A DNA stretch of 64,000 bases from Entomomonas sp. E2T0 (GCF_025985425.1 NZ_CP094972.1:2418001-2482000); one strand, 5' to 3'. Counted from the first letter of the stretch, positions 10,247 through 22,986 are shown. A program made the numbers and translations. Notes: generated by a model from the letters alone, not told the origin.

Positions 10247-10981
10247 ATGACTGTTTCTACCTTTGATGTTGAAGCTTTAGCTACAACTTATGCTGATAAA
10301 TCATCCCGTGATATTTTAAAGTTGGCTTTTGAACACTTTGCTGATGAGTTGTGGGTTTCATTCAGTGGAGCAGAAGATGTAGTAGCCATAGATATGGCTT
10401 GGCGTATTAATAAGTCTGTTAAAGTATTTTCTCTAGATACAGGTAGATTACACCCTGAAACCTATCGTTTTATAGAAGAAGTAAGAGATTTTTATAACAT
10501 TGATATTGAGCTATTAACACCAGATTATCAAAAGTTAGAACCTTTTGTGAAAGAAAAAGGATTATTTAGTTTCTATAAAGATGGTCATAGTGAGTGTTGT
10601 GGTATTCGTAAAGTAGAGCCTTTACGTCGTAAGTTAGCTACTGTAAAGGCTTGGATAACAGGGCAACGCCGTGATCAAAGTCCTACCCGTAGTCATGTAC
10701 CCGTTATGGAGTTAGATACAGCTTTCTCTACAGCAACTAATAAGCTCTATAAGTTTAATCCATTGGCTAATATGTCAAGTAAAGAGGTATGGGACTATAT
10801 TAGGATGATGGAAATACCTTATAATAGCTTACATAGTAAAGGTTTTATCAGTATAGGCTGTGAACCTTGCACACGAACTGTATTACCTAACCAGCATGAA
10901 CGAGAAGGTCGTTGGTGGTGGGAAGAGGCTACACAAAAAGAATGTGGTCTACATGCGGGTAATCTGATCACAAAAGGGTAA
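10247..10981 (+). CDS. cysH: Assimilatory adenylyl-sulfate (APS) reductase
   Basis: The 244-residue protein belongs to the CysH family, reducing activated sulfate to sulfite in the cytoplasm. Besides the catalytic Cys near the C-terminus (KECGLH), it has the paired cysteines SECCGIRK and GCEPCTR that bind a 4Fe-4S cluster. These mark the APS-reducing enzymes of Pseudomonas rather than the cluster-free PAPS reductase of enterobacteria. The PP-loop region [14 protein letters not shown] is at residues about 38-51. It is followed after 10 bases by apeB, so the two are probably co-transcribed. The siroheme for sulfite reductase would come from CysG nearby. Confidence 0.93.
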   Translation: MTVSTFDVEALATTYADKSSRDILKLAFEHFADELWVSFSGAEDVVAIDMAWRINKSVKVFSLDTGRLHPETYRFIEEVRDFYNIDIELLTPDYQKLEPFVKEKGLFSFYKDGHSECCGIRKVEPLRRKLATVKAWITGQRRDQSPTRSHVPVMELDTAFSTATNKLYKFNPLANMSSKEVWDYIRMMEIPYNSLHSKGFISIGCEPCTRTVLPNQHEREGRWWWEEATQKECGLHAGNLITKG

Positions 10982-10991
10982 AGGATATTGT

Positions 10992-12281
10992 ATGACTACT
11001 CCTCTGAATCAGGCACTTATTAATTTTATTTATACTTCCCCCACGCCTTTCCATGCTGTTGCTAATATGGTTAGCTTATTAGAAGCAGCAGGCTATCAGC
11101 ATTTATTTGAGCGTGCTAATTGGTCTATTCGTGAAGGTGGGCGGTATTATATAGTGCGTAATGATTCTTCTATTATTGCCTTTAAACTAGGTAAGAATAA
11201 ATTAGAAGACTCAGGTTTTAGAATGGTAGGTGCTCATACAGATAGCCCTTGCTTACAAGTAAAACCACAACCAGAATTAAATAAAAGTGGATGCTGGCAG
11301 TTAGGGGTAGCGGTGTATGGTGGTGCATTATTAGCACCTTGGTTTGATCGAGATCTTTCTTTGGCGGGGCGTGTTACTTTTACCCATCAAGGGCAATTAC
11401 AAAGTCGTTTAATCAATATTGATCGTCCTATTGCAGTTATTCCTAATTTAGCGATTCATTTAAATCGTGAGGCTAATAAGGGCTGGGCGATTAATCAACA
11501 AACAGAATTACCACCTGTAGTTTGTTGTGAAGATACTGAGAAGCCTTTTGATTTAAGAGAGTTATTAGCTAAACAGTTATTGACTGAACATGGTTTACAA
11601 GAGGTTGAGCTATTAGATTATGAGCTGAGTTTTTATGATAACCAAAAAGGTAGCATTATAGGTGTTAATGAGGATTTTATTAGCAGTGCACGACTAGATA
11701 ATTTACTTTCTTGTTATGCAGGGTTAGAAGCGTTATTACACTCCAATGAGGACCAAAATTGTTTATTAATATGTACCGACCATGAAGAAGTAGGTTCTTG
11801 TTCAGCTTGTGGCGCAGATGGCCCATTTCTAGAACAAGTATTGTCTAGATTAATGCCTGACCCTATGATACGTAACCGCTGTATTCAAAACTCACTATTG
11901 ATTTCGGCTGATAATGCTCATGCACAACACCCAAATTACCCTCAAAAACATGATGAGCAACATGCTCCTAAAATTAATGGTGGGCCTGTTATAAAAATTA
12001 ATACTAATCAACGCTATGCAACCAATAGTGAAACAGCAAGTTTCTTCCGTCATTTATGCAATAGTAATGAAATACCAGTACAAACCTTTGTAACGCGTAG
12101 TGATATGGGATGTGGCTCCACAATAGGACCGATTACGGCAGGGAAGATAGGTATTAAAACAGTTGATATAGGTATTCCTACTTGGGCTATGCATTCTATT
12201 AGAGAGACTGCAGGTGCTAAAGATTTATTCTATTTAATTAGAGCATTAAGAGTTTTTTATAAAACAGCAACTTTGTTTTAA
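10992..12281 (+). CDS. apeB: M18 family aminopeptidase
   Basis: The 429-residue protein is an M18 metallo-aminopeptidase. It has the zinc-binding motifs [27 protein letters not shown] and the late [11 protein letters not shown]. Homologues are large homo-oligomeric dodecamers that trim N-terminal residues from peptides in the cytoplasm. The length fits Pseudomonas ApeB. It lies 10 bases after cysH. I know of no functional link to sulfur metabolism. Confidence 0.93.
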   Translation: MTTPLNQALINFIYTSPTPFHAVANMVSLLEAAGYQHLFERANWSIREGGRYYIVRNDSSIIAFKLGKNKLEDSGFRMVGAHTDSPCLQVKPQPELNKSGCWQLGVAVYGGALLAPWFDRDLSLAGRVTFTHQGQLQSRLINIDRPIAVIPNLAIHLNREANKGWAINQQTELPPVVCCEDTEKPFDLRELLAKQLLTEHGLQEVELLDYELSFYDNQKGSIIGVNEDFISSARLDNLLSCYAGLEALLHSNEDQNCLLICTDHEEVGSCSACGADGPFLEQVLSRLMPDPMIRNRCIQNSLLISADNAHAQHPNYPQKHDEQHAPKINGGPVIKINTNQRYATNSETASFFRHLCNSNEIPVQTFVTRSDMGCGSTIGPITAGKIGIKTVDIGIPTWAMHSIRETAGAKDLFYLIRALRVFYKTATLF

Positions 12282-12289
12282 TAATAGAT

Positions 12290-12619
12290 ATGTTATCGAT
12301 ACAAAAAAGTGAGTTAATCGCTACTTATAATTATAAGATCGATGGTTTAGATGAGTCTTTAAACTATCGATTAGAAATTTATAAAACCTCAAATGCATAT
12401 AAGGGATTAGTATTTAGATTAGATATGTATAATCTAATGGCTTCATTTCCAAGAACTGAACAAGATAATCCTTATATAAATGCAGATGTATCAATGTTTA
12501 TAGCAGATGATTATTTTTATAATGATGAGCAGTTAACCAGAACAACACAAGAAGAAGTTATTGCTATTTTTGAAGAAAAGTTAAAATTACTTTTTAATAC
12601 AAGTATGTCTTTATCATAA
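12290..12619 (+). CDS. Hypothetical protein, 109 residues
   Basis: This small acidic protein has no signal peptide or membrane segment, and I do not recognise a family. It starts with ATG eight bases after the apeB stop, so it could be read with cysH-apeB. Its stop codon abuts the stop of the convergent metalloprotease-like gene. The residue mix (many charged and aromatic residues, no low complexity) looks like a real folded protein. Confidence 0.6.
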   Translation: MLSIQKSELIATYNYKIDGLDESLNYRLEIYKTSNAYKGLVFRLDMYNLMASFPRTEQDNPYINADVSMFIADDYFYNDEQLTRTTQEEVIAIFEEKLKLLFNTSMSLS

Positions 12620-13081
12620 TTATAATAATATCTCATATTTTCTAGCATCTATTTCATAGGGTGATTCAAAATAACCATGCTCTACAATAGATACTAAATA
12701 ACCTTTAAGAAAAGCAGCTACTGAACCTTCTTGCTCATATTGATAAACATGTCTGCATTCATGAGATAAAAGTCTTCTAGATAACAAGCCTTTTTTAATT
12801 AAAATACCATAACCTAATGTTAAGCCAGCAGTATTTTTTCCTAGTAAGCCAAGTGTAGTAGCAGCATCTTGTAAAACTGGATCTTCAGGCAATGGAAAAC
12901 TCTCTAATTCTAATAAGTGGATTTTTTCTGGTTGAATAACTCCAACTGCTTTTGCATCAGCTTGTTGAGCATTATTAAGAGCAATACCATGTTTAATAAT
13001 TTGTGCTTCAATATCTTCAGCCCATTTAATAGCTTTAGGTAATAGATTAGGTAGTTCGACTTTTAATAGATTGATATCCAT
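12620..13081 (-). CDS. Small HExxH metallopeptidase-like protein
   Basis: The 153-residue protein carries a zincin-type motif HECRH (HExxH) in LLSHECRHVYQYEQEG near residue 110, followed about 30 residues later by YEIDARKYE, which could supply the third ligand. This arrangement resembles small DUF4157/SprT-like domains, but I cannot name the family. It has no signal peptide, so it is probably cytoplasmic. It lies 18 bases downstream of cysG on the same strand and may be the last gene of the serS-cysG transcript. Confidence 0.7.
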   Translation of the reverse strand: MDINLLKVELPNLLPKAIKWAEDIEAQIIKHGIALNNAQQADAKAVGVIQPEKIHLLELESFPLPEDPVLQDAATTLGLLGKNTAGLTLGYGILIKKGLLSRRLLSHECRHVYQYEQEGSVAAFLKGYLVSIVEHGYFESPYEIDARKYEILL

Positions 13082-13099
13082 ATTACTTGTTACATTGAA

Positions 13100-14479
13100 T
13101 TATTTAAACCAAGCTAATTTATCCCTTAATTTTACTACATCACCCACAATAATAAGAGTAGGTGCATGTACCTGCTGGTCAGCAATTTGCTTTGGTAGGG
13201 TTGCTAATGTGCCTGTAAATACTCGTTGTGCCTCAGTTGTGCCTTGCTCTACTAAGGCAATGGGTGCATCTGCTGATTGACCGTGGTTAATCAGTTGTTG
13301 GCAAATGGTAGCAAGTCCCACTAATCCCATATAAAACACAACCGTTTGTTCTTTTGCTACCAATTCTTGCCAAGGTAGATCAATGGTATTGTCTTTTAAG
13401 TGACCTGTTACAAAACGCACTGATTGTGCATAGTCACGATGGGTAAGGGGAATACCTGCATAGGCGGCACAACCACTGGCGGCAGTAATACCTGGCACTA
13501 CTTGAAAGGGGATATTATTGTCAGCTAAGGTCTCTATTTCTTCACCACCACGCCCAAAAATAAATGGGTCGCCACCTTTTAGACGGACAACACGTTTACC
13601 TTGCTTAGCAAGATCTACTAGCAGTTGATTGATATCTTCTTGCGGTACGCTATGGTTGCTACGTTGTTTACCTACATAAATACGATCAGCATCACGACGA
13701 CATAAGTCTATGATAGTTGGTGAAACTAAACGATCATATAAAACTACATCAGCTTGTTGCATTAAACGTAGTGCACGAAAAGTTAGTAGGTCAGGATCAC
13801 CAGGGCCAGCGCCAATTAAATAAACTTCACCTTGAGATGCCTGGTCTTTAGTATTGTCTAAAAGTTGCTGTAGCTGTTGTTCAGCTTGTTGCTCTCTACC
13901 TGCTAGCACTTGTTCGGCTATAGGACTTTGTAATACCTTTTCCCAAAAAATACGACGTTGTTCGGAATGGCTAAAATGCTGTTTAACTTTCTCTCTAAAT
14001 TTTTCAGCTAATTTAGCTAGTTTGGCGTAACTACTTGGTAATAGTGTTTCTAATTTAGCCCGTAATAGACGAGTTAATACAGGAGAACTACCACTGCTAG
14101 ATACGGCAACAATAATAGGGGAGCGATCAACAATAGCAGGAAAGATAACTGTACTTAATATTGGATTATCAACCACATTAACAGGGATATTAAGTGTTTG
14201 AGCATCGCTAGAAACCTGTTGATTAATAGCTGTATCATCTGTAGCAGCTACCACTAATACATGTTCTTTAATATCTGTAGTTTGATAGTCATGTAATGTA
14301 TAACTACCATGATGCTGTTCAATAAGTGATATAAGCTCATTATTAATAGTAGGGGCGATAACCTGTAAATTAGCGCCACTAGCCAGCAATAATCTAGCCT
14401 TACGTAGAGCTATATTACCACCACCTACTAATAAAACTTTACGTCCTTGTAAATTATGGAAAAGAGGTAAGAAATCCAT
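13100..14479 (-). CDS. cysG: Siroheme synthase (trifunctional CysG)
   Basis: The 459-residue fusion makes siroheme from uroporphyrinogen III. Residues 1 to about 205 form the precorrin-2 dehydrogenase/ferrochelatase part, with the NAD-binding [18 protein letters not shown] near the N-terminus. Residues about 215-459 are the SAM-dependent uroporphyrinogen methyltransferase, with [35 protein letters not shown] and the late GVTAASG-like motif ([22 protein letters not shown]). It is five bases downstream of serS, the pairing seen in Pseudomonas. Siroheme serves sulfite and nitrite reductases, which fits cysH nearby. Confidence 0.95.
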   Translation of the reverse strand: MDFLPLFHNLQGRKVLLVGGGNIALRKARLLLASGANLQVIAPTINNELISLIEQHHGSYTLHDYQTTDIKEHVLVVAATDDTAINQQVSSDAQTLNIPVNVVDNPILSTVIFPAIVDRSPIIVAVSSSGSSPVLTRLLRAKLETLLPSSYAKLAKLAEKFREKVKQHFSHSEQRRIFWEKVLQSPIAEQVLAGREQQAEQQLQQLLDNTKDQASQGEVYLIGAGPGDPDLLTFRALRLMQQADVVLYDRLVSPTIIDLCRRDADRIYVGKQRSNHSVPQEDINQLLVDLAKQGKRVVRLKGGDPFIFGRGGEEIETLADNNIPFQVVPGITAASGCAAYAGIPLTHRDYAQSVRFVTGHLKDNTIDLPWQELVAKEQTVVFYMGLVGLATICQQLINHGQSADAPIALVEQGTTEAQRVFTGTLATLPKQIADQQVHAPTLIIVGDVVKLRDKLAWFK

Positions 14480-14484
14480 AAAAA

Positions 14485-15774
<1,290 letters not shown>

Positions 15775-15917
15775 TCAATAGATTAATTAAGTATTAGAAG
15801 ATAGTGTATAAAAATAACTACTCATTATAAAGATAAGTTAACAAAATGAAAAAGGTTTATCTTATGCTAGTGGATAATGTAATATCTGTTCTATTTATTA
15901 CGTTTCAAAGATTTAAA

Positions 15918-16391
15918 ATGAAATTAACTAATTATAGTTTATTAATTATCATGGTTTTTTTAATAGGTTGCTCTTCCTCTTCTAACCAAAATAAATCAGT
16001 TTCATCTCAATGTGATGATTTTTTAGCTATATTTAATCATAAGCCGAACAATCTAGTATTTCAATATTGTGAAGTGAAACATGATAAACAAGCTAAGCCC
16101 GCTGTTGCTACTTATAAAGTTACAGGAGAGCAAGCTGCTGTAATCGAACAATATCTTATAAAGAACTTTGATATGCCAAGCCTTTATTTTGTATGTTGTA
16201 TCTGGGAACCTATTGATAAGATTAGAAAAGCAGGGTATAGCAAAAATGAAGGTGAATATAAAGATCCAAAGACTAATATAACTTATTATATTACAATGGG
16301 TTCAGATGAAACTTTAGTAACTAAACGACAAAATTGGTCAGAGATCCCTTTCTTCTGGGTAGATGTATATACTTATACAGAAGAAATTTAA
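15918..16391 (+). CDS. Hypothetical lipoprotein
   Basis: The 157-residue protein starts with a short charged stretch and hydrophobic core ending in the lipobox LIGC, so it is probably a lipoprotein. I chose the ATG at 15918 because it puts the signal peptide at the N-terminus; an in-frame ATG at 15846 would add 24 residues ahead of it. The mature part has paired cysteines (YFVCCIWEP) and no family I recognise. It is the first gene of the plus-strand accessory block between serS and rarA, 15 bases before hemG. Confidence 0.65.
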   Translation: MKLTNYSLLIIMVFLIGCSSSSNQNKSVSSQCDDFLAIFNHKPNNLVFQYCEVKHDKQAKPAVATYKVTGEQAAVIEQYLIKNFDMPSLYFVCCIWEPIDKIRKAGYSKNEGEYKDPKTNITYYITMGSDETLVTKRQNWSEIPFFWVDVYTYTEEI

Positions 16392-16406
16392 CAAAGATTT
16401 TAATAC

Positions 16407-16955
16407 ATGATGAAAAAAACATTATTACTCTATTCAACTGTTGAAGGACAGACTTTAACAATAATGGAAAAGATAGCTGAGCATCTTACTGCACAGTCAC
16501 CAGAGATAAGTTATGATCTTTACAATATTGAAGAAGCACTGCCTATAAATCTAGACGATTATGAAACAATATTAATTGGTGGCTCGATTCGTTATGGCCA
16601 TTTTAGAAAACCGTTAATACAATTTATTCAACAAAATACACAGTTATTAAATAGTAAAAAAACTGCTTTCTTTTGTGTTTGTGTAACAGCAAGGAAAGTG
16701 GGTAAGGATACTCCAGAGGGTAGTCTGTATGTACGTAAACTTTTCCAAAAAGTACAATGGCAACCTAATTTAAAGGGTGTATTTGCAGGGGCACTATACT
16801 ATCCAAAATATGGTTGGTTTGATCGAACAATGATTCGCTTAATTATGCGATTAGGTGGTGAGAAAAACCACGATATAAAGCAAAACTATAGTTATACCAA
16901 TTGGAATAAGGTAGATGAGTTTGCTAAACAGTTTTATTTATTGGTGATAAGCTAA
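16407..16955 (+). CDS. hemG: Menaquinone-dependent protoporphyrinogen IX dehydrogenase (HemG)
   Basis: The 182-residue flavodoxin-fold protein matches HemG over its whole length: LLYSTVEGQT (FMN phosphate loop), IGGSIRYGHF, the internal TARKVGKDTPEGSLYVRKL segment typical of the HemG long-chain insertion, and WFDRTMIRLIMRLGG. The enzyme oxidises protoporphyrinogen to protoporphyrin at the inner membrane using quinone, a late haem step. Two adjacent Met codons open the frame. It sits in an accessory block with lipoprotein genes, beside but opposite to serS-cysG, which suggests local acquisition. Confidence 0.88.
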   Translation: MMKKTLLLYSTVEGQTLTIMEKIAEHLTAQSPEISYDLYNIEEALPINLDDYETILIGGSIRYGHFRKPLIQFIQQNTQLLNSKKTAFFCVCVTARKVGKDTPEGSLYVRKLFQKVQWQPNLKGVFAGALYYPKYGWFDRTMIRLIMRLGGEKNHDIKQNYSYTNWNKVDEFAKQFYLLVIS

Positions 16956-16971
16956 CTTAAAGATTAGGAGG

Positions 16972-17409
16972 ATGATCAATAAATTAAAAATAATACCAGT
17001 GATATTAATGATATTGACTGGTACAGGTTGTGAGGCAATGTTTGTCATAGTTTGTGGTACTAATCAAGCATTAACTTGGGATAAAACATTAGAAACTCAA
17101 GTATTACCAAAGGCTAAAATAGGTGAGTATTACGAATTTGTGCTTGAATATCCACAAGATCAATCCTATATGCGTTGGGTATTAGATACTAAGCAGGATA
17201 AATTACCTGCAGGGTTAGAGTTAGTTATGGTTGAAAACGATGACAAAGAGTCAGCAGAGCATAGAGATCACTATAGTTGGATTCTTAAAGGTATTCCAGA
17301 AAAAACAGGTAAATATAAGTTTTATATGAAGGGAATTACCTTTAGAACAATGTGTGGTAATAGCGATTATTATTATCCATATACTTTAGAGGTGTTATCT
17401 GCAAACTAG
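16972..17409 (+). CDS. Hypothetical lipoprotein with Ig-like fold
   Basis: The 145-residue protein has a signal peptide ending in the lipobox TGTGC. The mature domain resembles putative Ig (He_PIG) domains in the pattern KIGEYYEFVLEYPQDQ...LPAGLELV...WILKGIPEKTGKYKFYMKG, that is, a bacterial Ig-like fold with the LPAGL and GxPxxxGxY motifs. It also has a cysteine pair that may form a disulfide. The function is unknown. It follows hemG by 16 bases behind a good Shine-Dalgarno sequence (aggagg at 16966-16971). Confidence 0.65.
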   Translation: MINKLKIIPVILMILTGTGCEAMFVIVCGTNQALTWDKTLETQVLPKAKIGEYYEFVLEYPQDQSYMRWVLDTKQDKLPAGLELVMVENDDKESAEHRDHYSWILKGIPEKTGKYKFYMKGITFRTMCGNSDYYYPYTLEVLSAN

Positions 17410-17445
17410 TAAGTTCGCAGATAGTTTTACTAAACTAAACTCTTA

Positions 17446-17925
17446 TCAACTATTCTTAGGTAGGCTATTTAAAAAAGGTTTACCGCATTTCTTGATATAA
17501 ACTAAACCATTCTTAATCTTCTTTACTATTAATATATATGACATATTACTTAGGGAAATAATAGCGATAAACAATAATAAAACTCCAAATTTAGAAAAAT
17601 AATTATTAATGCTAATTAAAATAAAGCTGCCGAAAAATAATATCCATCCTAAGAAAAACTTTATTATTCGTTGTATTCTATGGCTACTACAGAAGCCAAA
17701 TTGCAAAGGAACTATTTTTAAAAATGGAAATTGTAAAGTAGATTTATAAAATGTTTTCTTTTTGAGTATAGTTATAGGTTTATTACAGTATATACATCTA
17801 TGAGGTAACTCAGTTTGTCCTATAGGCATTACTAATAACTTTCCTTCAGCCCAGTACTCGCCGTTAGGATTAATTTTAATAGTATTGGTAGTAGGTGGTT
17901 GATAAGGGTTAAATTCTTGTATCAT
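17446..17925 (-). CDS. Hypothetical membrane protein with N-terminal CxxC
   Basis: The 159-residue protein opens with the FNPYQPPTTNT motif, common to a family of small uncharacterised proteobacterial membrane proteins. It has a CIYC pair near residue 45, two adjacent hydrophobic segments at about 88-130 and a CGKPFLNSLP ending typical of the same family. No function is known to me. It is transcribed against the neighbouring plus-strand genes of the accessory block. Confidence 0.6.
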   Translation of the reverse strand: MIQEFNPYQPPTTNTIKINPNGEYWAEGKLLVMPIGQTELPHRCIYCNKPITILKKKTFYKSTLQFPFLKIVPLQFGFCSSHRIQRIIKFFLGWILFFGSFILISINNYFSKFGVLLLFIAIISLSNMSYILIVKKIKNGLVYIKKCGKPFLNSLPKNS

Positions 17926-18125
17926 ATAAACGCTCTGTATAATAATTATTTACAAATCATTTGTTAATCGATATCTATTAAAACAGTATTAAATCAAGAG
18001 TTACTGCTATTTATAGCATTCTTAGCCATTATTTCTATTAAATCTCCATATAAAACTCATCATTATTTCATAAAACTAACTAATAATTGCTATAACAAAT
18101 ATAGTAGGTTTTTAGGGTAAAAGTA
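17926..18125. other. AT-rich intergenic gap
   Basis: The 200 bases between two divergent hypothetical membrane genes are very AT-rich. I see no gene, RNA or repeat. Confidence 0.5.
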
Positions 18126-18537
18126 ATGATTGAGTTTTTTGTAATATGGTTAGTATTAATGGGAGTTTGTACATTACCAGCCATTCTTTTAGGTAGTATT
18201 TTTCATTATTATATTCGATTATATCAATTAAATTATTTATTAGTGTTATTTATAACCATTGTTGCTATTGCTTTAACTAATTTATTAACTTTCTTCTTGG
18301 TATTATATTCTAGAAGTGGGTTTGAGATATATTGGTTTTATTTAGGCATGATTGTTACTGGAATATACTGGAATATGTGGTTTTGTTGCTTCTTTAATAA
18401 GAGTTATGTGGCTAGATATTAGAAAAATTAATTTAAATAAAGGTAGTGAGATTGCTAAAACGATCCTATTTTTTAATTTTGTTGCCCCATCATTAATGAT
18501 AATAATGTTAATAGTAGTGATGTATTATGATTTTTGA
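18126..18537 (+). pseudogene. Small membrane protein with an apparent frameshift
   Basis: Two overlapping frames (18126-18422 and the frame ending at 18537) read as halves of one protein of about 136 residues with four hydrophobic segments. The first frame is convincing up to IYWNMWF, then ends in an unlikely tail (CCFFNKSYVARY). The other frame continues with VASLIRVMWLDIRKINLNKG and a final membrane segment. Removing one T from the TTTT run at 18381-18384 would join them. It may be a recent pseudogene, a sequencing error or a shifty site. I do not recognise the family. Confidence 0.55.
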
Positions 18538-18540
18538 ATA

Positions 18541-19863
18541 CTATTTACGTCGTTTTTTGGGGCTATTTTTATCAAGCTCTCTTAAGTAAGCCAATTTTTC
18601 TTTAATTTTAGCTTCTAAACCACGAGGTGTTGGGTAATAGAATTGTTGGGGTTCTATTTCTTCTGGAAAGTAGTCTTCACCTGCTGCAAAAGCATCAGGT
18701 TCATCGTGGGCATAGCGATATTCATCACCATAACCTAGCTCTTTCATTAGTTTAGTAGGAGCATTGCGTAGATGTAATGGCACATCAAGCGAACCATATT
18801 CTTTAACTGCTCTTTTAGCTGTATTATAAGCCATATAAACAGCATTACTTTTAGGGGCAGAAGCTAGATATACAACAGCTTGTGCCAGTGCTAACTCACC
18901 TTCTGGACTGCCTAACCTTTCTTGTACTTCCCATGCGGCTAAACATAGGTTTAGTGCTCTAGGGTCAGCATTACCTATGTCTTCGCTAGCCATACGCACA
19001 ATGCGGCGAGCTAAATATAGTGGGTCACAGCCACCATCAAGCATACGACATAACCAATAAAGTGCCGCATCAGGATTTGAGCCACGCACTGATTTATGAA
19101 GGGCTGAAATTTGATCATAAAAAGCTTCGCCACCTTTATCAAAGCGTCTTAAGCTATTGGTAAGTAAGTCTTGTAATAACTGTGTAGTAATCGTGCCACC
19201 GTCTTCTATTAAATCAGCAGCATTTTCTAGTAAGTTAAGAACTCTACGGCCATCACCATCAGCGGCTGTTAAAAGTAGCTGTAAACTATCTTCAGGCAAT
19301 GTGAGTTGTCTATTACCCAAGCCTTTTTCTTCTGTTAAGGCTCTTTTGATTAGTTTTTTTAATGCGGGTTCATCTAAAGGTTTTAATACATAGACACGAG
19401 CACGAGAAAGTAGTGCGTTGTTTAGTTCAAAAGAAGGATTTTCAGTGGTAGCACCAATAAAGATAAACGTACCATCTTCAATATAAGGTAAAAAAGCATC
19501 TTGTTGGCTTTTATTAAAACGATGTACTTCATCTACAAAGAGTAGGGTAGGTTTGCCGTAAGCTAACTGTTGTTTGGCAATTTCTACTGCCTGGCGAATT
19601 TCTTTAACACCAGACAACACTGCTGAAAGGGTTTCAAAATGAGCGTTAGAGACATTAGCTAGCAGTTTAGCGAGGGTGGTTTTACCAACTCCTGGAGGCC
19701 CCCAAAAGATCATGGAGTGTAATGCCCCATGTTCTAGGGCATCTCTTAATGGTTTACCATGAGCAAGCAAATGCTCCTGTCCAACATATTCATCTAGATT
19801 AGTTGCTCTTAATCGAGCAGCAAGTGGTTGAACAGGTGAAGTTGCATTTGCAAATAGATCCAT
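18541..19863 (-). CDS. rarA: Replication-associated recombination protein A (RarA/MgsA)
   Basis: The 440-residue AAA+ ATPase is RarA, which acts at stalled replication forks together with SSB. Walker [10 protein letters not shown], Walker [11 protein letters not shown] and sensor 1 [10 protein letters not shown] are visible, and the C-terminal MgsA region ([16 protein letters not shown] and [14 protein letters not shown]) is diagnostic. The order ftsK-lolA-rarA is that of Pseudomonas. Only two bases separate it from lolA, so the three probably share a transcript. Confidence 0.95.
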   Translation of the reverse strand: MDLFANATSPVQPLAARLRATNLDEYVGQEHLLAHGKPLRDALEHGALHSMIFWGPPGVGKTTLAKLLANVSNAHFETLSAVLSGVKEIRQAVEIAKQQLAYGKPTLLFVDEVHRFNKSQQDAFLPYIEDGTFIFIGATTENPSFELNNALLSRARVYVLKPLDEPALKKLIKRALTEEKGLGNRQLTLPEDSLQLLLTAADGDGRRVLNLLENAADLIEDGGTITTQLLQDLLTNSLRRFDKGGEAFYDQISALHKSVRGSNPDAALYWLCRMLDGGCDPLYLARRIVRMASEDIGNADPRALNLCLAAWEVQERLGSPEGELALAQAVVYLASAPKSNAVYMAYNTAKRAVKEYGSLDVPLHLRNAPTKLMKELGYGDEYRYAHDEPDAFAAGEDYFPEEIEPQQFYYPTPRGLEAKIKEKLAYLRELDKNSPKKRRK

Positions 19864-19865
19864 CT

Positions 19866-20501
19866 TTACTCTTCGATAACGTCAGTACCTTCTGGTGGAT
19901 CAAACTTAAATAGTTTGCTATCAACAGGTACATTCATTTTAATATTTTTAAAGGTAATATTAGTACGTTGTCCTACATTATCCACTAACTGCATACCATT
20001 AACAGTTTTATCGTTAAAGGTTAGGGTTAGGCTATTAAATAAACTTTCTTTATCTTTAGGCACTAATACAAAAGATTGTAATTTACCTGTTGTTTTAGAA
20101 GAGATTTTAAAGTTCTTTTGGATTTCTGAAACATTGCCAGATAAAAGTAGAGCAGGGGTATGACTCATACGTTGATCCATCTTTTGAATGGTTAATTGCA
20201 TTAGATCAGGATCATATAACCAGATTTTTTGGTTGTCAGAAATTAATAATTGTTCTTGTGGGGCACTGGTATGCCAGCGGAATAAACCTGGTCTTTTAAG
20301 TACTAACTCACCATTTGTTTCTTGTAAACGAGTACCTGTAGCATCTAAGGTGACTTGGGTAAAATTCCCTGTCATACTTTTTGCTTGATCAAGTAGTTTA
20401 GAAAGTTCGTTAATACTTTGTTGTTCAGTTGCTGCCATTGCCACATTATGAAAAGCAAAAAGGGTGATAGCAGTAAAAAAGAAAGCACGTAAAATTTTCA
20501 T
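19866..20501 (-). CDS. lolA: Outer-membrane lipoprotein carrier LolA
   Basis: The 211-residue periplasmic protein has a signal peptide ending near AMAATE. It has the LolA features [37 protein letters not shown] and [12 protein letters not shown]. It carries lipoproteins from the LolCDE complex to LolB. It lies 11 bases after ftsK and 2 bases before rarA. The several predicted lipoproteins in the window would be its clients. Confidence 0.95.
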   Translation of the reverse strand: MKILRAFFFTAITLFAFHNVAMAATEQQSINELSKLLDQAKSMTGNFTQVTLDATGTRLQETNGELVLKRPGLFRWHTSAPQEQLLISDNQKIWLYDPDLMQLTIQKMDQRMSHTPALLLSGNVSEIQKNFKISSKTTGKLQSFVLVPKDKESLFNSLTLTFNDKTVNGMQLVDNVGQRTNITFKNIKMNVPVDSKLFKFDPPEGTDVIEE

Positions 20502-20512
20502 TAAGTATCCTA

Positions 20513-22927
20513 TTAATCACGGACAGGAGGTGGTGCTAACACTTCCCGTGAGCCATTTGAACTCATTGCAGTTACAACACCTGCATCTTCCATTGCCTCG
20601 ATCATCCGAGCGGCACGGTTATAGCCTATTTTAAGCTTTCTTTGCACAGATGAAATAGAGGCGCGTCTCGATTCTGTAACAAAACGTACAGCCTCATCAT
20701 AAAGTGGGTCATCATCTTCAGTAGAACCACTGTCACCATTACCATCTGAGGAGCCATTGGACTCTTCAATGCCGTTTAAAATAGCTTCTTCATAATCAGG
20801 TTCACCGCGTTGTTTCCATGCTTCTACTACACGATGCACTTCATCATCAGAAACAAATGCGCCATGAACACGCACAGGTAGACCAGTACCTGGTGGTAAG
20901 TACAGCATATCACCATGACCTAGTAGTTGTTCAGCGCCACCTTGATCTAGAATAGTGCGCGAGTCAATTTTACTAGACACTTGGAAAGCCATACGAGTAG
21001 GAATGTTGGCTTTAATTAAACCCGTAATTACATCTACTGATGGCCGTTGTGTTGCTAGAATTAAATGGATACCAGCGGCACGAGCTTTTTGAGCAATTCG
21101 AGCAATAAGTTCTTCTACTTTTTTGCCCACAATCATCATCATATCGGCAAATTCGTCTACTACAACGACAATAATAGGAAGATGCTCTAGTAATGGTGGT
21201 TCATCATCCATTGACTCACGTTTATAAAATGGATCTTCAATACCTTCGCCAGCTTCCAAAGCATCTTTAATTTTACGATTATAGCCAGCAATATTACGAA
21301 CACCCATTTTTGCCATTAATTTATAACGGCGTTCCATTTCTGCCACACACCAACGTAATGCGTTGGCTGCTTCTTTCATATCAGTCACGACAGGGCAGAG
21401 TAGGTGAGGAATACCTTCATAGATTGAAAGTTCTAGCATTTTTGGGTCAATCATAATTAATCTAGCCTGTTCAGGTGTGGATTTGAACAGAATAGAGAGA
21501 ATCATGGCATTAACGCCTACAGACTTACCTGAACCAGTAGTACCTGCTACTAGTAAATGAGGCATTTTAGCCAAATCAGTAATAACGGGTTCGCCACCAA
21601 TATCTTGGCCTAATGCTAGGGTAACAGGTGATTTTTGCTGGTCATAAGCTTCTGATGTAATGACTTCAGAAAGACGTACAATTTGTCGGTCTTCATTAGG
21701 TATTTCAATACCTACAGTAGTTTTACCTGGAATAACTTCTACCACACGCACACTTAATACAGCCAGTGAGCGCGCTAAATCTTTAGCTAAATTTGAGATA
21801 CGACTGACTTTGATACCCGGTGCAAGCTCAATCTCAAAGCGAGTGATCACAGGGCCAGGATGCACATCTACTACAGTAACTTCTACACCAAACTCTTTAA
21901 GTTTGATTTCAAGTAAACGAGACATAGCCTCTAAGGATTCAGCAGAAAAACTACGTTGTTTTTTCTCAGCAGGATCAAGTAGAGAGAAGGGTGGTAAGGG
22001 ATCGCCAGAATCCTCAAAAAGAGGCGCTTGTTTTTCTTTTAAAACACGCTTACTGGGTTCAGCTATTTTAGTGGGTATTGGTTTATTTACTTTAACAGCA
22101 GGCCGCTCTTCTTGCTTGCTCATATAACTTGCCAAAGACTCTTGGCGTTTAATGAGATTTTCACGAATTTTTTCTTGTTCTTGTTTATCAGCAACAACAG
22201 GCGCTACTACTTCATTAATTTGATCATCAACATCGCGTAGATTACGTCTAATCTGCTTTTTATCAGAACGTTTTTGCCACCATTGGTTTAGTTTAATTGC
22301 TAATAGCTCATACAGATCGATAGTAAACTTACCAACAAAATCAACGAGTTTAAGCCAAGAAAACTGTAAGAAAACAGTTAAGCCAACACAAAAGCACAAT
22401 AAAGAGATTAAAGTTGATAGTTGGTTTGATAGCGAGGATAGGAATAATGTTCCAATAGAGTCCCCAATAATACCACCACCACTTGCTATACCAACGGATT
22501 GTAAAATATTATTAGTGGCAAAATGTTGGTGCGCTAGAATACAACTACTAAAAATGATTAATAGTAAACCTAAAAGACGATATCCAATTAGCCAAAAATT
22601 TTTAAGATTGATCTGTTTACGATGATAAAAAATCTGTACAGACTTAGCGATTAATAAAATAGGAAGCAGATAAGCGATATAGCCAAATAAAAAGAAACAA
22701 AGACTAGCTGTTTTTGCGCCTGTAATACCACCAATATTATTTATTTCAATATAACTAGCAGTTTTATTAAAGGTAGGGTCATTAGGATTACAGGTTAACA
22801 ATGTTAAAAGCCAATAAACACCTACAAGCACTAATATAATAAGTAGTACTTCTAAAGATCTTGCTATGGCTTGTTGTCGCCAAAAGCTTAAAGATAATAA
22901 TGAGTTTTCTTCTGTTGTTTGTTTCAA
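20513..22927 (-). CDS. ftsK: DNA translocase FtsK
   Basis: The 804-residue protein is FtsK. Four membrane segments lie within about residues 20-200, then comes a charged linker shorter than in E. coli. The motor domain has Walker A GTTGSGKS and Walker [14 protein letters not shown]. The C-terminal gamma winged helix (from [29 protein letters not shown]) recognises KOPS sequences. It couples chromosome segregation to septum closure. The length is that of Pseudomonas FtsK. Confidence 0.96.
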   Translation of the reverse strand: MKQTTEENSLLSLSFWRQQAIARSLEVLLIILVLVGVYWLLTLLTCNPNDPTFNKTASYIEINNIGGITGAKTASLCFFLFGYIAYLLPILLIAKSVQIFYHRKQINLKNFWLIGYRLLGLLLIIFSSCILAHQHFATNNILQSVGIASGGGIIGDSIGTLFLSSLSNQLSTLISLLCFCVGLTVFLQFSWLKLVDFVGKFTIDLYELLAIKLNQWWQKRSDKKQIRRNLRDVDDQINEVVAPVVADKQEQEKIRENLIKRQESLASYMSKQEERPAVKVNKPIPTKIAEPSKRVLKEKQAPLFEDSGDPLPPFSLLDPAEKKQRSFSAESLEAMSRLLEIKLKEFGVEVTVVDVHPGPVITRFEIELAPGIKVSRISNLAKDLARSLAVLSVRVVEVIPGKTTVGIEIPNEDRQIVRLSEVITSEAYDQQKSPVTLALGQDIGGEPVITDLAKMPHLLVAGTTGSGKSVGVNAMILSILFKSTPEQARLIMIDPKMLELSIYEGIPHLLCPVVTDMKEAANALRWCVAEMERRYKLMAKMGVRNIAGYNRKIKDALEAGEGIEDPFYKRESMDDEPPLLEHLPIIVVVVDEFADMMMIVGKKVEELIARIAQKARAAGIHLILATQRPSVDVITGLIKANIPTRMAFQVSSKIDSRTILDQGGAEQLLGHGDMLYLPPGTGLPVRVHGAFVSDDEVHRVVEAWKQRGEPDYEEAILNGIEESNGSSDGNGDSGSTEDDDPLYDEAVRFVTESRRASISSVQRKLKIGYNRAARMIEAMEDAGVVTAMSSNGSREVLAPPPVRD

Positions 22928-22986
22928 ACCAAAGCTCTTTTACATTACTTAAAACTGACGAATTATATACTCTAAAAGGCTAAGTG

